Positions 26,240 to 35,023 of a DNA stretch of 64,000 bases are shown here, piece after piece. The DNA comes from Brenneria goodwinii (GTDB taxonomy: Bacteria > Pseudomonadota > Gammaproteobacteria > Enterobacterales > Enterobacteriaceae). A program made the position numbers and the translations under genes. The notes under the pieces are model-generated. The model made no database searches. It was not told the DNA's origin and saw only the letters and a program-made list of their open reading frames with translations. Numbering within the stretch: the first letter of the stretch is position 1; each line of letters starts with the position of its first letter. The stretch spans positions 1,364,001 to 1,428,000 of the forward strand of contig NZ_CP014137.1 of NCBI RefSeq assembly GCF_002291445.1, given 5' to 3'.

Positions 26240-27025
26240 ATGGATTTCAAGATAGCAGGCAAAGTGGCGCTGGTGTGCGGCGCAGGTAGCGGGCTGGGGC
26301 GCGCCATTGCTCAATCGCTGGCCGCCGAAGGCGTGCTGGTGGCGGTTACCGGCCGCACGCCGCAGAAACTGGCGGAAACGGTCGGGCTGATTGAACAAGC
26401 GGGCGGCAGAGCGAGAGCCTGGGTGTTGGATCTAACCCGGCCGGAGACTTTCGACGAGGTGCTGACGGATATTCGCCGGACGCTGGGGCCGGTGGGCATA
26501 CTGGTTAATAACTCCGGCGGACCGGCGCCGTCGGCCGCCAGCGGCGTTGCGCTCGCCAGATGGCAGCAGGAATTCACCGCGATGGCGGGGTCGCTGATTC
26601 ATCTGACCGACTGCGTGCTGCCGGATATGCGCGCGGCGGGCTGGGGCCGCATTATCACCAGTTCGTCATCGGGCGTGGTGACGCCGATCGCTAATCTGGC
26701 CGTATCCAACACGCTGCGTATGGCGCTGTCGGGCTGGTCGAAGACGCTGGCCGGCGAGGTGGCCGCCAGCGGTATTACCGTTAACGTGCTGGTGCCGGGG
26801 CGCATCGCCACCGCCCGGGTCGACCAACTGGACGCCGCGCGCGCCGAGCGCGAGGGCGTGACGGCGGCGGCGGTGAAAGAGAAAAGCCAGGCCGCGATTC
26901 CCGTCGGCCGTTATGGCGATCCTGCGGAGTACGGCGTGGCGGCGGTGTTTCTCGCCAGTCGGCAGGCGGCGTTTATCACCGGCGCTATCCTGCGCGTGGA
27001 TGGCGGCATGAGCCCTTGCCTGTAA
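26240..27025 (+). CDS. SDR-fold protein with Ser/Arg in place of catalytic Tyr/Lys
   Basis: 261 residues. The cofactor loop is VCGAGSGLG (residues 12-20) and VNNSGG replaces NNAG. A serine stretch ITSSSSG follows, but the Tyr-x-x-x-Lys position reads S156-N-T-L-R160. This fits the BKR-like SDR subgroup described as lacking a perfect catalytic tetrad. The C terminus GAILRVDGGMSPCL is normal. It follows LysR by 76 bp with AAAGGGG before the ATG. A non-redox or unconventional reaction is possible, and the paralogue at 42132-42911 has the same substitution. Confidence 0.85.
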   Translation: MDFKIAGKVALVCGAGSGLGRAIAQSLAAEGVLVAVTGRTPQKLAETVGLIEQAGGRARAWVLDLTRPETFDEVLTDIRRTLGPVGILVNNSGGPAPSAASGVALARWQQEFTAMAGSLIHLTDCVLPDMRAAGWGRIITSSSSGVVTPIANLAVSNTLRMALSGWSKTLAGEVAASGITVNVLVPGRIATARVDQLDAARAEREGVTAAAVKEKSQAAIPVGRYGDPAEYGVAAVFLASRQAAFITGAILRVDGGMSPCL

Positions 27026-27050
27026 TGTGCGCGGGCTTTTTGCCAGATAA

Positions 27051-27074
27051 CGGCGGTGAACGGCGTAACCGCCG
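27051..27074 (+). terminator. Hairpin after the hydantoin operon
   Basis: CGGCGGT and ACCGCCG form a 7-bp GC-rich stem with a 10-nt loop, 26 bp past the SDR stop and before the next operon's promoter region. No T-run follows, so it may be a weak or Rho-assisted terminator. Confidence 0.3.
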
Positions 27075-27207
27075 AGCCATAGGAACGTCATCGAGCGTAT
27101 ATTCAATTAGCGCACAAACTATTCACTAATTATCGTTTTGGATTGAAAGCGATATTCGCTAGGTTGATTACCTGTTTAGCACAGACGGATAGGTAAGAGA
27201 CAAGTCT

Positions 27208-28053
27208 ATGAGTGGTTTGACCCCGGTAGTCGATCACGTCGTTATCAATGTCGCGCAACGGCTTGACGACGCGGATACCCTGTTTCAACGTTTGGGTTTT
27301 CAGTTAACCCCCAGAGGGCATCACTCTCTGGGGTCCAGCAACCATCTCGCCGTTTTCCATGAAAACTACCTGGAGCTGCTGGGCTTCGAAAGTTATAACG
27401 CCAACCAGCGCAAAGCGTTGTGGAACGACCCGCCGGGCCTTTCCGGGTTGGTATGGAAAACCCAGGATAGCGATGCGGTTTTCCGGCGGCTGACCGCCGT
27501 CGGATTAGCCGGCGAACCGCCCGCCTCTTTTTTTCGTCCGGTCGAATTGCCCGACGGCAGCCGGCCCGAAGCCCGTTTCCGCACGGTACGGCTGGCCGCC
27601 GAGCAGGTAGCCAATGGACGCAGCTTCTTTTGCCAGCATGAAACTCCTGAGCTGGTCTGGCGCCCCGAATGGCAAACACATCCTAATGGCGTCATAGACA
27701 TTGTCGGATTCGTTATTTCGGCGACGGATCCGCACGCCGTCGCCAGCCTGTACGGCACGCTCTTTGATCCCGCGCTTATCCAGCCTGACGACGATGGCTA
27801 CCGGCTACAGGCGGGGAAAACCACGGTGTCGTTTATTACGCCGCAACGCGCGCAGTCGCTGTACGGCGAGGTCGCCGCGGGAGACGAGGGGAGTGAACGC
27901 ATGGTGGCGTTGGAATTGGCTGTTTCGTCTCCGGCTGATAGCTCCCGCTACCTGCAACAACAGGGAATTGCCACCCATACCCGATCTCCCGATAGTTTCT
28001 TGGTCGCGGCGCGGGATGCCTTCAACGTGGCGCTACTCTTTCGGGCCGTTTGA
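27208..28053 (+). CDS. VOC-family (glyoxalase-like) protein
   Basis: 281 residues. The start VDHVVINVAQRLDDADTLFQRLGF and NHLAVFHENYLELLGF are the beta-alpha-beta-beta-beta signature of the Glyoxalase_3-type VOC module, and a second module begins near residue 155 (DIVGFVISATDPHAVASLYG). His and Glu candidates for a metal are present (H10, E52). Isomerase, dioxygenase and lyase activities occur in this fold, so no reaction is assigned. It is first in a ten-gene operon (27208-37343) with an acyl-CoA ligase and an importer. A dyad AGCGA-TAT-TCGCT lies 48 bp upstream of the ATG. Confidence 0.82.
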   Translation: MSGLTPVVDHVVINVAQRLDDADTLFQRLGFQLTPRGHHSLGSSNHLAVFHENYLELLGFESYNANQRKALWNDPPGLSGLVWKTQDSDAVFRRLTAVGLAGEPPASFFRPVELPDGSRPEARFRTVRLAAEQVANGRSFFCQHETPELVWRPEWQTHPNGVIDIVGFVISATDPHAVASLYGTLFDPALIQPDDDGYRLQAGKTTVSFITPQRAQSLYGEVAAGDEGSERMVALELAVSSPADSSRYLQQQGIATHTRSPDSFLVAARDAFNVALLFRAV

Positions 28054-28085
28054 GCCTATCGCTACTATTTTCGGATAAAAATCTT

Positions 28086-29099
28086 ATGAAGGCTATTGTG
28101 CTACGTGAACACGGCGGCAACGATAAGTTGCGGTTTGAATACGATTTTCCTGACCCGGTTCCCGGTAAGGGCGAGGTTTTACTGCGAGTTCGGGCTTCTT
28201 CGCTGAATTATCATGATGTTTTTACCCGCCGCGGTATGCCGGGGATCAGTTTGTCTTTCCCCATTATTATCGGCCTGGATGTCGCCGGAGAAATTATCGC
28301 GCTTGGCGAAAACGTTCAGGGCTGGAACATCGGCGACCGGGTTGTGGTGGATCCGATTAACCGGGTTGAGGGCGGCCTGGTGGGAGAGACGACCCATGGC
28401 GGTTTGGCCGAATTATGCCGGGTGCCGGCCCATCAGCTTATCGCCTTGCCCGACGATATTAGCTTCGCCGAAGCGGCCGCGCTGCCGGTGGCCTATGGCA
28501 CCGCGTTACGCATGGTAACCACCATCGGTCAGATCCAGCCGGGGGAAAAGGTCTTGATATTGGGCGCCAGCGGCGGCGTGGGCGTCTGTTGCGTGCAGTT
28601 GGCCAAACTGGCCGGCGCCCAGGTGATTGCCTGTGCCGGTAGCGAAGAGAAGGCCGAACGCCTGCGCCAACTTGGGGCGGATCATGTCATCCGCTATACC
28701 GAGGAGGATTTTATGAAGCAGTTGTTCCAGCACTATGGCAAGCCGTCGCGCCAGCGTAATGCGGCTCAGCCTGGCGGCGTCGATGTGGTGGTGAATTTTA
28801 CCGGCGGCGACACTTGGGTCAAATCCCTGCGCTGCCTGCGCGTCGGCGGCCGTCTGCTGACCTGCGGCGCCACCGCCGGTTTCAATCCGGCGGAAGATAT
28901 CCGCTACATCTGGACCTATGAGTTGCAAATCCGCGGCTCCAACGGCTGGGAAAGAGAAGACCTGCACCGCCTGTTGACCCTGGTGCGGGAGAAAAAACTC
29001 AATGTTCTGATCGATCGTCAATGGCCGCTGGAGCAGGGGGCCGAAGCGCTGGCCTCGCTGGAACAGCGTCAGGTTATCGGCAAAGTGGTGGTGATATGA
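28086..29099 (+). CDS. MDR-family alcohol dehydrogenase / quinone oxidoreductase
   Basis: A 337-residue medium-chain dehydrogenase. The GroES-like half starts MKAIVLREHGGNDKLRFEYD and has GLDVAGEI, where zinc alcohol dehydrogenases have G-H-E; the four structural cysteines are also not visible, so it is probably zinc-free. The NADP Rossmann motif is LILGASGGVGVCCVQLAKLAG at about residues 155-175, split here only by memory of the fold. I chose ATG 28086 over a TTG at 28050 because the family starts M-K-A-I. Its stop overlaps the thioesterase start (ATGA). It probably reduces or oxidises an intermediate of the acyl pathway. Confidence 0.85.
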   Translation: MKAIVLREHGGNDKLRFEYDFPDPVPGKGEVLLRVRASSLNYHDVFTRRGMPGISLSFPIIIGLDVAGEIIALGENVQGWNIGDRVVVDPINRVEGGLVGETTHGGLAELCRVPAHQLIALPDDISFAEAAALPVAYGTALRMVTTIGQIQPGEKVLILGASGGVGVCCVQLAKLAGAQVIACAGSEEKAERLRQLGADHVIRYTEEDFMKQLFQHYGKPSRQRNAAQPGGVDVVVNFTGGDTWVKSLRCLRVGGRLLTCGATAGFNPAEDIRYIWTYELQIRGSNGWEREDLHRLLTLVREKKLNVLIDRQWPLEQGAEALASLEQRQVIGKVVVI

Positions 29100-29533
29100 G
29101 TTCACGGTTAAGCCAAACGCAAATCGAAGAAAAATTTCGCGCCTCGCCTTTTATCCACTGGCTGAATTTAAAGGTCGAATCCGTGGATTACGACCAGCAA
29201 ACGCTGACCGTCACGGTTCCGATGCGCGCCGAGTTTGAGCGCATCGCGGGGAGCGACCAGTGGCACGGCGGCCCCCTGGCGTCGATTATCGATACCGTCG
29301 GCGACTTTGCGCTGGCCATGATCGTCGGCACTGGCCTGCCCACCATTAATTTTCGCGTGGATTATCTGCGGCCGGCGATCCACACCTCGCTGCGGGTGGT
29401 CGCGCGCGTGCGCCGCAACGGCCGCAGCGTGGGCGTCGCCGATGTCGATGTTTATAACGAACAACATGTTTTGCTGGCTATCGGTCGGGCAAGTTACGCC
29501 ACCGCAACCGCATCAACAGGAGTGTTATCATGA
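29096..29533 (+). CDS. PaaI-type hotdog thioesterase
   Basis: A 145-residue single-hotdog protein from ATG 29096. FIHWLNLKVESVDYDQQTL opens the fold, and WHGGPLASIIDTVGDFALAM carries the HGG loop and the catalytic acidic residue of PaaI-like acyl-CoA thioesterases. It hydrolyses (hydroxy)phenylacetyl- or other acyl-CoA in characterised homologues. It overlaps both neighbours by four bases, tying it to the acyl-CoA ligase at 35024 in the same operon. Confidence 0.87.
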   Translation: MSSRLSQTQIEEKFRASPFIHWLNLKVESVDYDQQTLTVTVPMRAEFERIAGSDQWHGGPLASIIDTVGDFALAMIVGTGLPTINFRVDYLRPAIHTSLRVVARVRRNGRSVGVADVDVYNEQHVLLAIGRASYATATASTGVLS

Positions 29534-31173
29534 CCGACCGTTTTTCCCGGCGGAATTTCCTCCGCATCCTGGGAGTGAGCGGCTCTTTTGCCGCGCTGTC
29601 GTCGCAGGTTACGGGATTTCGCTTGATCGGCGACGCCTTTGCCGAGGAGAGCGCCGTTATTGCGCCGCGCCGCGGCGGTACGCTGGTGATCTCCTGGGGC
29701 GGGCTGGAGCCGCAGGCGCTGTTTGTGCCTGGCGGCGGCGGATCTTCGCCTTTCCAGACCTCCACTAAAATACTGGAACGGTTACTCAAGCTGGACAACG
29801 AACTGCATTTTCAACCGGAACTGGCGGAATCAGTGGTGCCCGCCGCCGATTTTAAAAGCTATGAAATCAAACTACGGCAGGGGGTGAAGTGGCACGACGG
29901 CGCCGATTTTACCGCCGAGGACGTGGTGTTTAACGTGCTTGAACACTGGAAAGCCATTTCGGCCGGCATCGCGCTGAAATCGCTGAACGGCGCCACGGCC
30001 GCCGATCCCTTTACCGTGACTCTCAACTTTGATAATCCGGTGCCGGAATTTTTCCTGAAGTCCATTCTGGCCGGACAATATCAGTTGATGCTGCCAAAGC
30101 ATCTCTATGCCGGTAAAGACATCCTGACCAATCCGCTCAATAACCGGCCGGTAGGCACCGGACCCTGGATCTTTGATAAATGGGAGCGCGGCAGCTACGT
30201 GGCCTACCGCCGCAACGACAATTACTGGTCTCCCAACCAGCCGTATCTGAATAAGTTACTGGTGCGCTGGTGGGGCGATGCGGCGTCGCGCACCGCGGCG
30301 CTGGAAACGGGTCAGTTGGGCGTGGGCTATTCCAATCCGGTACCGGCGCGGGAGGTCGATCGCCTGGTAAAGGGCGGACAGGTCGTGCTGGATACCAGCG
30401 GCTATGAAAACAGCGCCTGGGCGGTGACGGTTGAATTTAATCAGCGCCGTGAACATGTTAATCGCCGTGAAGTCCGGCAGGCCATTTTGCACGCCATCGA
30501 TCGCCGGTTTATCGTCAACACCATCTATTTCGGTCGCGGCAAGTCAGCGCTGGCGCCTATTTTCAGCAGCAATTCCCTGTTTTACACCGATGATGTGCCG
30601 CAATATGAATTCGACGTTAAAAAGGCCGCGGCGCTGCTCGATGCCGCCGGGCTGCCGGTGAAGAACGGCAGCCGTTTTAGCGTAAATTTGCTGGCGGCGG
30701 CTTGGTTCGAGGAGAACGCCAAACTCGGCCAGTATCTCAAACAGGCGCTGGAGGATATCAATATTAGCGTGCGGCTGGATTCCGTCGACCGCGCGACGGC
30801 GTTAAAACGTATTTACAACGATTACGATTATGATATCGCCATCTCCAACTATACCTCTCCGCTGGAGCCGGTGCCGACGGTAACCCAATTTTTCACCACC
30901 GACGGCATTGTCAGGGGCGGGGCGTTCCGCAACGCCACCGGCTATAGCAGCCCGGAGATGGACGCACTGGTCGGGAAAATCACCGTTGAAACCGATGAAA
31001 ATCAGCGGCGGGATCTGATCCATCAATTTGCCCGTCTGGCCAGCACCGATGTACCGATCGTCCCGTTAGTGGAAATGCAGTCCTATACGCTGGCGCGTAA
31101 AAACGTGCGGAATTTCACCACCGCCGCGAATGTGCAGGGCAGTTCGCTCAATGATATATGGCTGGCGGAGTAG
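29530..31173 (+). CDS. Tat-exported dipeptide-type ABC substrate-binding protein
   Basis: A 547-residue SBP_bac_5 protein. The N terminus SRRNFLRILGVSGSFAALSS is a twin-arginine signal (S-R-R-N-F-L), cleavage likely near AFAEES (about residue 38), so the protein probably folds before export. The mature body has GGTLVISWGGLEPQ, ELAESVVPAADF, FKSYEIKLRQGVKWHDGADF and GTGPWIFDKW, all typical. Most DppA-like proteins are Sec exported, so Tat use here is unusual. It is followed by its permeases and ATPases. Confidence 0.88.
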   Translation: MTDRFSRRNFLRILGVSGSFAALSSQVTGFRLIGDAFAEESAVIAPRRGGTLVISWGGLEPQALFVPGGGGSSPFQTSTKILERLLKLDNELHFQPELAESVVPAADFKSYEIKLRQGVKWHDGADFTAEDVVFNVLEHWKAISAGIALKSLNGATAADPFTVTLNFDNPVPEFFLKSILAGQYQLMLPKHLYAGKDILTNPLNNRPVGTGPWIFDKWERGSYVAYRRNDNYWSPNQPYLNKLLVRWWGDAASRTAALETGQLGVGYSNPVPAREVDRLVKGGQVVLDTSGYENSAWAVTVEFNQRREHVNRREVRQAILHAIDRRFIVNTIYFGRGKSALAPIFSSNSLFYTDDVPQYEFDVKKAAALLDAAGLPVKNGSRFSVNLLAAAWFEENAKLGQYLKQALEDINISVRLDSVDRATALKRIYNDYDYDIAISNYTSPLEPVPTVTQFFTTDGIVRGGAFRNATGYSSPEMDALVGKITVETDENQRRDLIHQFARLASTDVPIVPLVEMQSYTLARKNVRNFTTAANVQGSSLNDIWLAE

Positions 31174-31177
31174 CGGC

Positions 31178-32143
31178 ATGGCGCGAATGATCTTTCGCCG
31201 TTTGTTGCAGGGCGTTCCGCTGTTGCTTGGCGTGATTATCATCAACTTTATCCTGATGAAGCTGGTTCCCGGCGATCTGCTGGATGTGATGACCGCCGAA
31301 CAGCAGGTGACCGATCCGGTGATGATCGAACGTTTGCGCTCGCTGTATGGCCTCGATCAACCGGCCTGGCTACAGTTGCTGAAATATATCGGCGCGGTGG
31401 CGCGCCTCGATCTGGGCTTTTCCTATCGTCAGAACATGCCGGTGCTGGAGGTTATCCTCGCGCATTTACCTGCAACGCTGATCCTGATGCTGGCCAGCAT
31501 TTCCGTGGCGTTGCTGGTGGGCATCAGCGCCGGCGTGCTGGCGGCGGTGCGGGTGAACAGCCTATGGGACTCGCTTATTTCCGCGCTGTCCGTTCTCTGT
31601 TTCGCCGCGCCGAGTTTTTGGCTCGGTATCATGATGATTATTCTGTTCGCCGTGAAGCTCGGCTGGTTTCCGGTGGGCGGCATGGAGGAGATAGGCGCGG
31701 ATGAAACGCTCTGGGGGCGATGCCTCGATATTCTCCACCATCTGGTGCTGCCCGCGCTGACCCTCGGTCTGTTTTACGCGGCGACGTACGCGCGGGTTAT
31801 GCGGGCCTCGATGCTGGAGGTCGCACAGCTGGATTTTGTGCGCGCCGCCCGCGGCCGGGGATTGGGCCGTCTGCGAGTGGTGATCGGACATGTTATGCGC
31901 AACGCTCTGCTGCCGGTGGTGACGCTGTTCGGTTTACAGCTTGGCACCGTGCTGGGCGGCAGTATCGTGGTGGAGTCCGTGTTCAGTTGGCCCGGTATCG
32001 GCCAGGTTCTATTCGACAGCGTGATGAGCCGCAACTATCCCGTGGTGCTGGGGATATTGGTGCTCAGTTCACTGGTCGTGATTGTGATTAATATTCTGGT
32101 GGACGCGGTTTATTTCCGTCTGGATCCGCGGATTCGGAGCTGA
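31178..32143 (+). CDS. Dipeptide-type ABC transporter permease (DppB-like)
   Basis: A 321-residue permease from ATG 31178; the longer frame from 31130 overlaps the SBP and is not used. It begins RRLLQGVPLLLGVIIINFIL, followed by KLVPGDLLDVMT. The EAA loop is VRAARGRGLGRLRVVIGHVMR, and the C terminus AVYFRLDPRIRS is diagnostic of DppB/OppB. It ends with TGA immediately before the ATG of its partner. Confidence 0.9.
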   Translation: MARMIFRRLLQGVPLLLGVIIINFILMKLVPGDLLDVMTAEQQVTDPVMIERLRSLYGLDQPAWLQLLKYIGAVARLDLGFSYRQNMPVLEVILAHLPATLILMLASISVALLVGISAGVLAAVRVNSLWDSLISALSVLCFAAPSFWLGIMMIILFAVKLGWFPVGGMEEIGADETLWGRCLDILHHLVLPALTLGLFYAATYARVMRASMLEVAQLDFVRAARGRGLGRLRVVIGHVMRNALLPVVTLFGLQLGTVLGGSIVVESVFSWPGIGQVLFDSVMSRNYPVVLGILVLSSLVVIVINILVDAVYFRLDPRIRS

Positions 32144-33025
32144 ATGAAAATGTCTGTGATTACGCCATTAGCCGCTGAAGGCGCGCCGTACTTGCAATTT
32201 TTGCGCCATTTTTGCCGCAACCGGGGCGCGGTTTTCGGGGCGTTTATCGTGCTGGTTATTCTGATTGCCGCGTTGACCGCCGATTGGATTTATCCGGTCG
32301 ATCCGCTGCGCATCGTCGCCATACCGGAAATCTGGCCGTTTACCGATGCCCGCTACCCGCTGGGCACCGATTCCCTTGGCCGCGACATCGCCGCGTTGAT
32401 TATGCACGGCAGCCGCGCCACGCTGATGATTGGCCTGACGGCCAGCGTGGCGGCGACGACCATCGGCGTGGCGGTAGGGGCCAGCGCCGCCTGGTTCGGC
32501 GGTTGGGTGGATGAAGTATTGATGCGTATCGCCGAGCTGTTCCAAATCATTCCCAATGTGGTATTCGTGCTGACGGTGGTGGCGATTCTCGGCCCCCATA
32601 TCGCCAATATCATTGTCGCGGTCGGTCTGGTTTCCTGGCAACCCATCGCCCGGCTGACGCGCGCCGAATTCCTTTCGGTGAAAGAACGCGAGTTTGTGCA
32701 GGCCTGCCGCGCCTGCGGCATGGGCAATACCCGGATCATTGTGGCGGAAATCCTGCCCAACGTGATGCCGCCGGTCATCGTGCTTTCCTCCCTGGTGGTC
32801 GCCGGGGCGATCCTCTATGAGTCGGTCATCTCATTTCTCGGCCTCGGCGATCCCAATCTTGCCAGTTGGGGGCGGCTGGTGGGCGAAGGCCGCACGCTTA
32901 TCCGCTCCTCCTGGTATATCTGCGCAGTGCCCGGCGTGGCGATTATGCTGGCGGTGTTGGCGCTAAACCTGTTGGGCGACGGGCTAAACGACGCCCTGAA
33001 TCCGAAGCTGCGGGATCGCCCATGA
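32144..33025 (+). CDS. Dipeptide-type ABC transporter permease (DppC-like)
   Basis: A 293-residue permease. The N-terminal segment ends in FCRNRGAVFGAFIVLVILIA, then RYPLGTDSLGRDIAALIMHG is the DppC periplasmic motif. The EAA loop lies at VKEREFVQACRACGMGNTRI with EILPN. It overlaps the first ATPase start by four bases. Confidence 0.9.
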   Translation: MKMSVITPLAAEGAPYLQFLRHFCRNRGAVFGAFIVLVILIAALTADWIYPVDPLRIVAIPEIWPFTDARYPLGTDSLGRDIAALIMHGSRATLMIGLTASVAATTIGVAVGASAAWFGGWVDEVLMRIAELFQIIPNVVFVLTVVAILGPHIANIIVAVGLVSWQPIARLTRAEFLSVKEREFVQACRACGMGNTRIIVAEILPNVMPPVIVLSSLVVAGAILYESVISFLGLGDPNLASWGRLVGEGRTLIRSSWYICAVPGVAIMLAVLALNLLGDGLNDALNPKLRDRP

Positions 33026-34038
33026 ATACGGTGCTGGAAGTCAACAATCTGACGGTGGATATCGTCGGCAGACGCAAGCGGATCAAGGCGCTGGACGGCG
33101 TTTCACTGACGCTGCATACGGGCGAAACACTGGCGGTGGTCGGCGAGTCCGGCTGCGGGAAATCGTTGACCGCACTGGCGCTGATGCGCTTACTGCCTGC
33201 GCCCTCGGTGTGCATCGGCGGGGGAGAGATCTGGTTTGAACGGCAGAATATCGCGGCGTTGAGCGAAGGTAAAATGCGGCGTCTGCGGGGCCGTCGGCTG
33301 GCGATGATTTTTCAGGATCCGATGAGTTCGCTCAATCCGGTCAAAACCGTCGGCGATCAGTTGAGCGAAGTGCTGCGGACGCATCTTGGTTTATCCCTGC
33401 GCGAGGCGTGGCGGCGGGGGATTGAATTACTGGAACAGGTGCATATTCCCGATGCGCCTCGCCGCATGCTCGAATATCCCCATCGTCTCTCCGGCGGGAT
33501 GTCTCAGCGCGTCATGATCGCCATTGCGATTGCCTGTAAACCGGCCGTGCTGATCGCCGATGAACCGACTACGGCGCTGGATGTGACCATCCAGGCGCAG
33601 ATCCTCGCTTTATTACGCGAACTTCAGCGCGATACCGGCATGGCGTTGATGTTGATTACCCATGATTTAGGCGTCGTGGCGGCCATGGCCCAGCGCGTGG
33701 CGGTGATGTATGCCGGAAAAAAAGTCGAAGAGGCGCCGGTGTTGGAGCTGTTCGACCATCCTCTGCATCCCTATACCCAAGGATTGCTGCGTGCCACGCC
33801 GACATCCGGGCAGCCGAATCAGCGACTGCTGGATATTCCCGGCAGGGTGCCGTCTCTTGGCGAACTGCCGGCGGGATGCGCCTTCGCCGATCGGTGCCTG
33901 CATGTTACGGACCAGTGTCGGCGGCAACGGCCTGCGCTGGAGGCGTTACGCCGCGATCATCTGGCGGCCTGCTGGAGGGCGGAGCAGGACGTATCGGCGG
34001 CGGTGCTCCGCCAGGCTAATGGAGGATGGCGATCTTGA
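33022..34038 (+). CDS. Dipeptide-type ABC transporter ATP-binding protein (DppD-like)
   Basis: A 338-residue ATPase with Walker A GESGCGKS at about residues 41-48, signature LSGGMSQRVMIAIAIACKP, Walker B VLIADEPTTALDVT and the C-terminal oligopeptide domain with C-x7-C cysteines (CAFADRCLHVTDQC) that may bind an Fe-S cluster in family members. ATG 33022 overlaps the permease stop as ATGA; upstream in-frame codons lie within the permease and are rejected. Confidence 0.92.
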   Translation: MNTVLEVNNLTVDIVGRRKRIKALDGVSLTLHTGETLAVVGESGCGKSLTALALMRLLPAPSVCIGGGEIWFERQNIAALSEGKMRRLRGRRLAMIFQDPMSSLNPVKTVGDQLSEVLRTHLGLSLREAWRRGIELLEQVHIPDAPRRMLEYPHRLSGGMSQRVMIAIAIACKPAVLIADEPTTALDVTIQAQILALLRELQRDTGMALMLITHDLGVVAAMAQRVAVMYAGKKVEEAPVLELFDHPLHPYTQGLLRATPTSGQPNQRLLDIPGRVPSLGELPAGCAFADRCLHVTDQCRRQRPALEALRRDHLAACWRAEQDVSAAVLRQANGGWRS

Positions 34039-34991
34039 CTGCCGTGCTTGAGGTGCAAAATCTACAGGTGAGTTATCCCACGGGACGAGGGCGGGTTTAC
34101 GCCCTATCGGGCGTGGATCTATCCCTGTGGCCCGGAGAAACCGTCGGACTGGTAGGGGAGTCCGGCTGCGGAAAATCCACGCTGGGTAAAGCGGTCATGC
34201 GGCTTATCGCCAGCAGCGGCGGGTGGATAAAAGTCAATGGCGACGATATCACCAATCTGAACCGCAGGGCGTTGCTGCCCTACCGCGCGGATATCCAGAT
34301 GATGTTTCAGGATCCGCAGGGATCGTTGAACCCGCGTCAGCGCATCGGTAAAAGCATTGGCCGCCCGTTGGAGGTCGCTGGCTGGGGAAAGGCTGCCATT
34401 CGTCAGCGGGTCGGCGAACTGCTGGAACTGGTTGGGTTGCCCGCTGCTGCGGCATCCCGCTATCCGCATGAATTTTCCGGCGGACAGCGGCAGCGGATCG
34501 GGATTGCCCGGGCTTTGATTCTGGAACCTAAAGCGATTATCTGCGATGAGCCGGTCTCGGCGCTGGATGTGTCGGTGCGCGCCCAGGTGATCAACCTGAT
34601 GCGCGACCTGCAACATCGAACCGGCGTGGCCTACCTCTTTATTTCCCATGATCTGTCGGTAGTGGAATATATCGCCGATCGTCTATTGGTGATGTATCTG
34701 GGGCGAATCGTGGAAAGCGGACCTACCCGGCAAATTTGGGCCAACCCGGCGCACCCTTATACGTTGGCGTTGCTCTCTGCGGCGCCGGTGGCCGATCCCC
34801 GCGCGGCGCGCGCGCAGAATCTGCTGACGGGCGAACCGCCCAGCCCGCTGTCGCCCCCGGACGGCTGCCCGTTTCACACTCGCTGTTCCCATGCCGGCGA
34901 GCGCTGCCGTTTGGAACGGCCGCAATTGCGTGACTGCGGCGAGCGGCGCCGGGTTGCCTGCCATTTCCCGATCATTGACATTACTGCTTAA
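34026..34991 (+). CDS. Dipeptide-type ABC transporter ATP-binding protein (DppF-like)
   Basis: A 321-residue ATPase with Walker A GESGCGKST at about residues 43-51, MMFQDPQGSLNPRQRIG, signature FSGGQRQRIGIARAL, Walker B AIICDEPVSALDVS and C-terminal CPFHTRCSHAGERC. Two starts are possible. ATG 34026 sits directly against GGAGG, too close for a ribosome, while TTG 34035 has GGAGG 9 nt upstream and overlaps the previous stop as TTGA, so the latter may be real. The N-terminal difference is only three residues. Confidence 0.9.
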   Translation: MAILTAVLEVQNLQVSYPTGRGRVYALSGVDLSLWPGETVGLVGESGCGKSTLGKAVMRLIASSGGWIKVNGDDITNLNRRALLPYRADIQMMFQDPQGSLNPRQRIGKSIGRPLEVAGWGKAAIRQRVGELLELVGLPAAAASRYPHEFSGGQRQRIGIARALILEPKAIICDEPVSALDVSVRAQVINLMRDLQHRTGVAYLFISHDLSVVEYIADRLLVMYLGRIVESGPTRQIWANPAHPYTLALLSAAPVADPRAARAQNLLTGEPPSPLSPPDGCPFHTRCSHAGERCRLERPQLRDCGERRRVACHFPIIDITA

Positions 34992-35012
34992 GCACTCGGC
35001 CATGGCCGTGCT
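34991..35012 (+). other. Intra-operon hairpin
   Basis: AGCAC-tc-GGCC pairs with GGCC-GTGCT across a two-base loop (34991-35012), between the ATPase and ligase genes. It has no T-run. It may slow exonucleases or lower expression of the last two genes. Confidence 0.35.
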
Positions 35013-35023
35013 GAGGAATTATC

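Noticed and set aside
27148..27160. AGCGA-TAT-TCGCT dyad as operator of the 27208 operon
   Set aside because: Arms are only 5 bp and could be chance. I noted it in the gene entry but do not claim a binding site.
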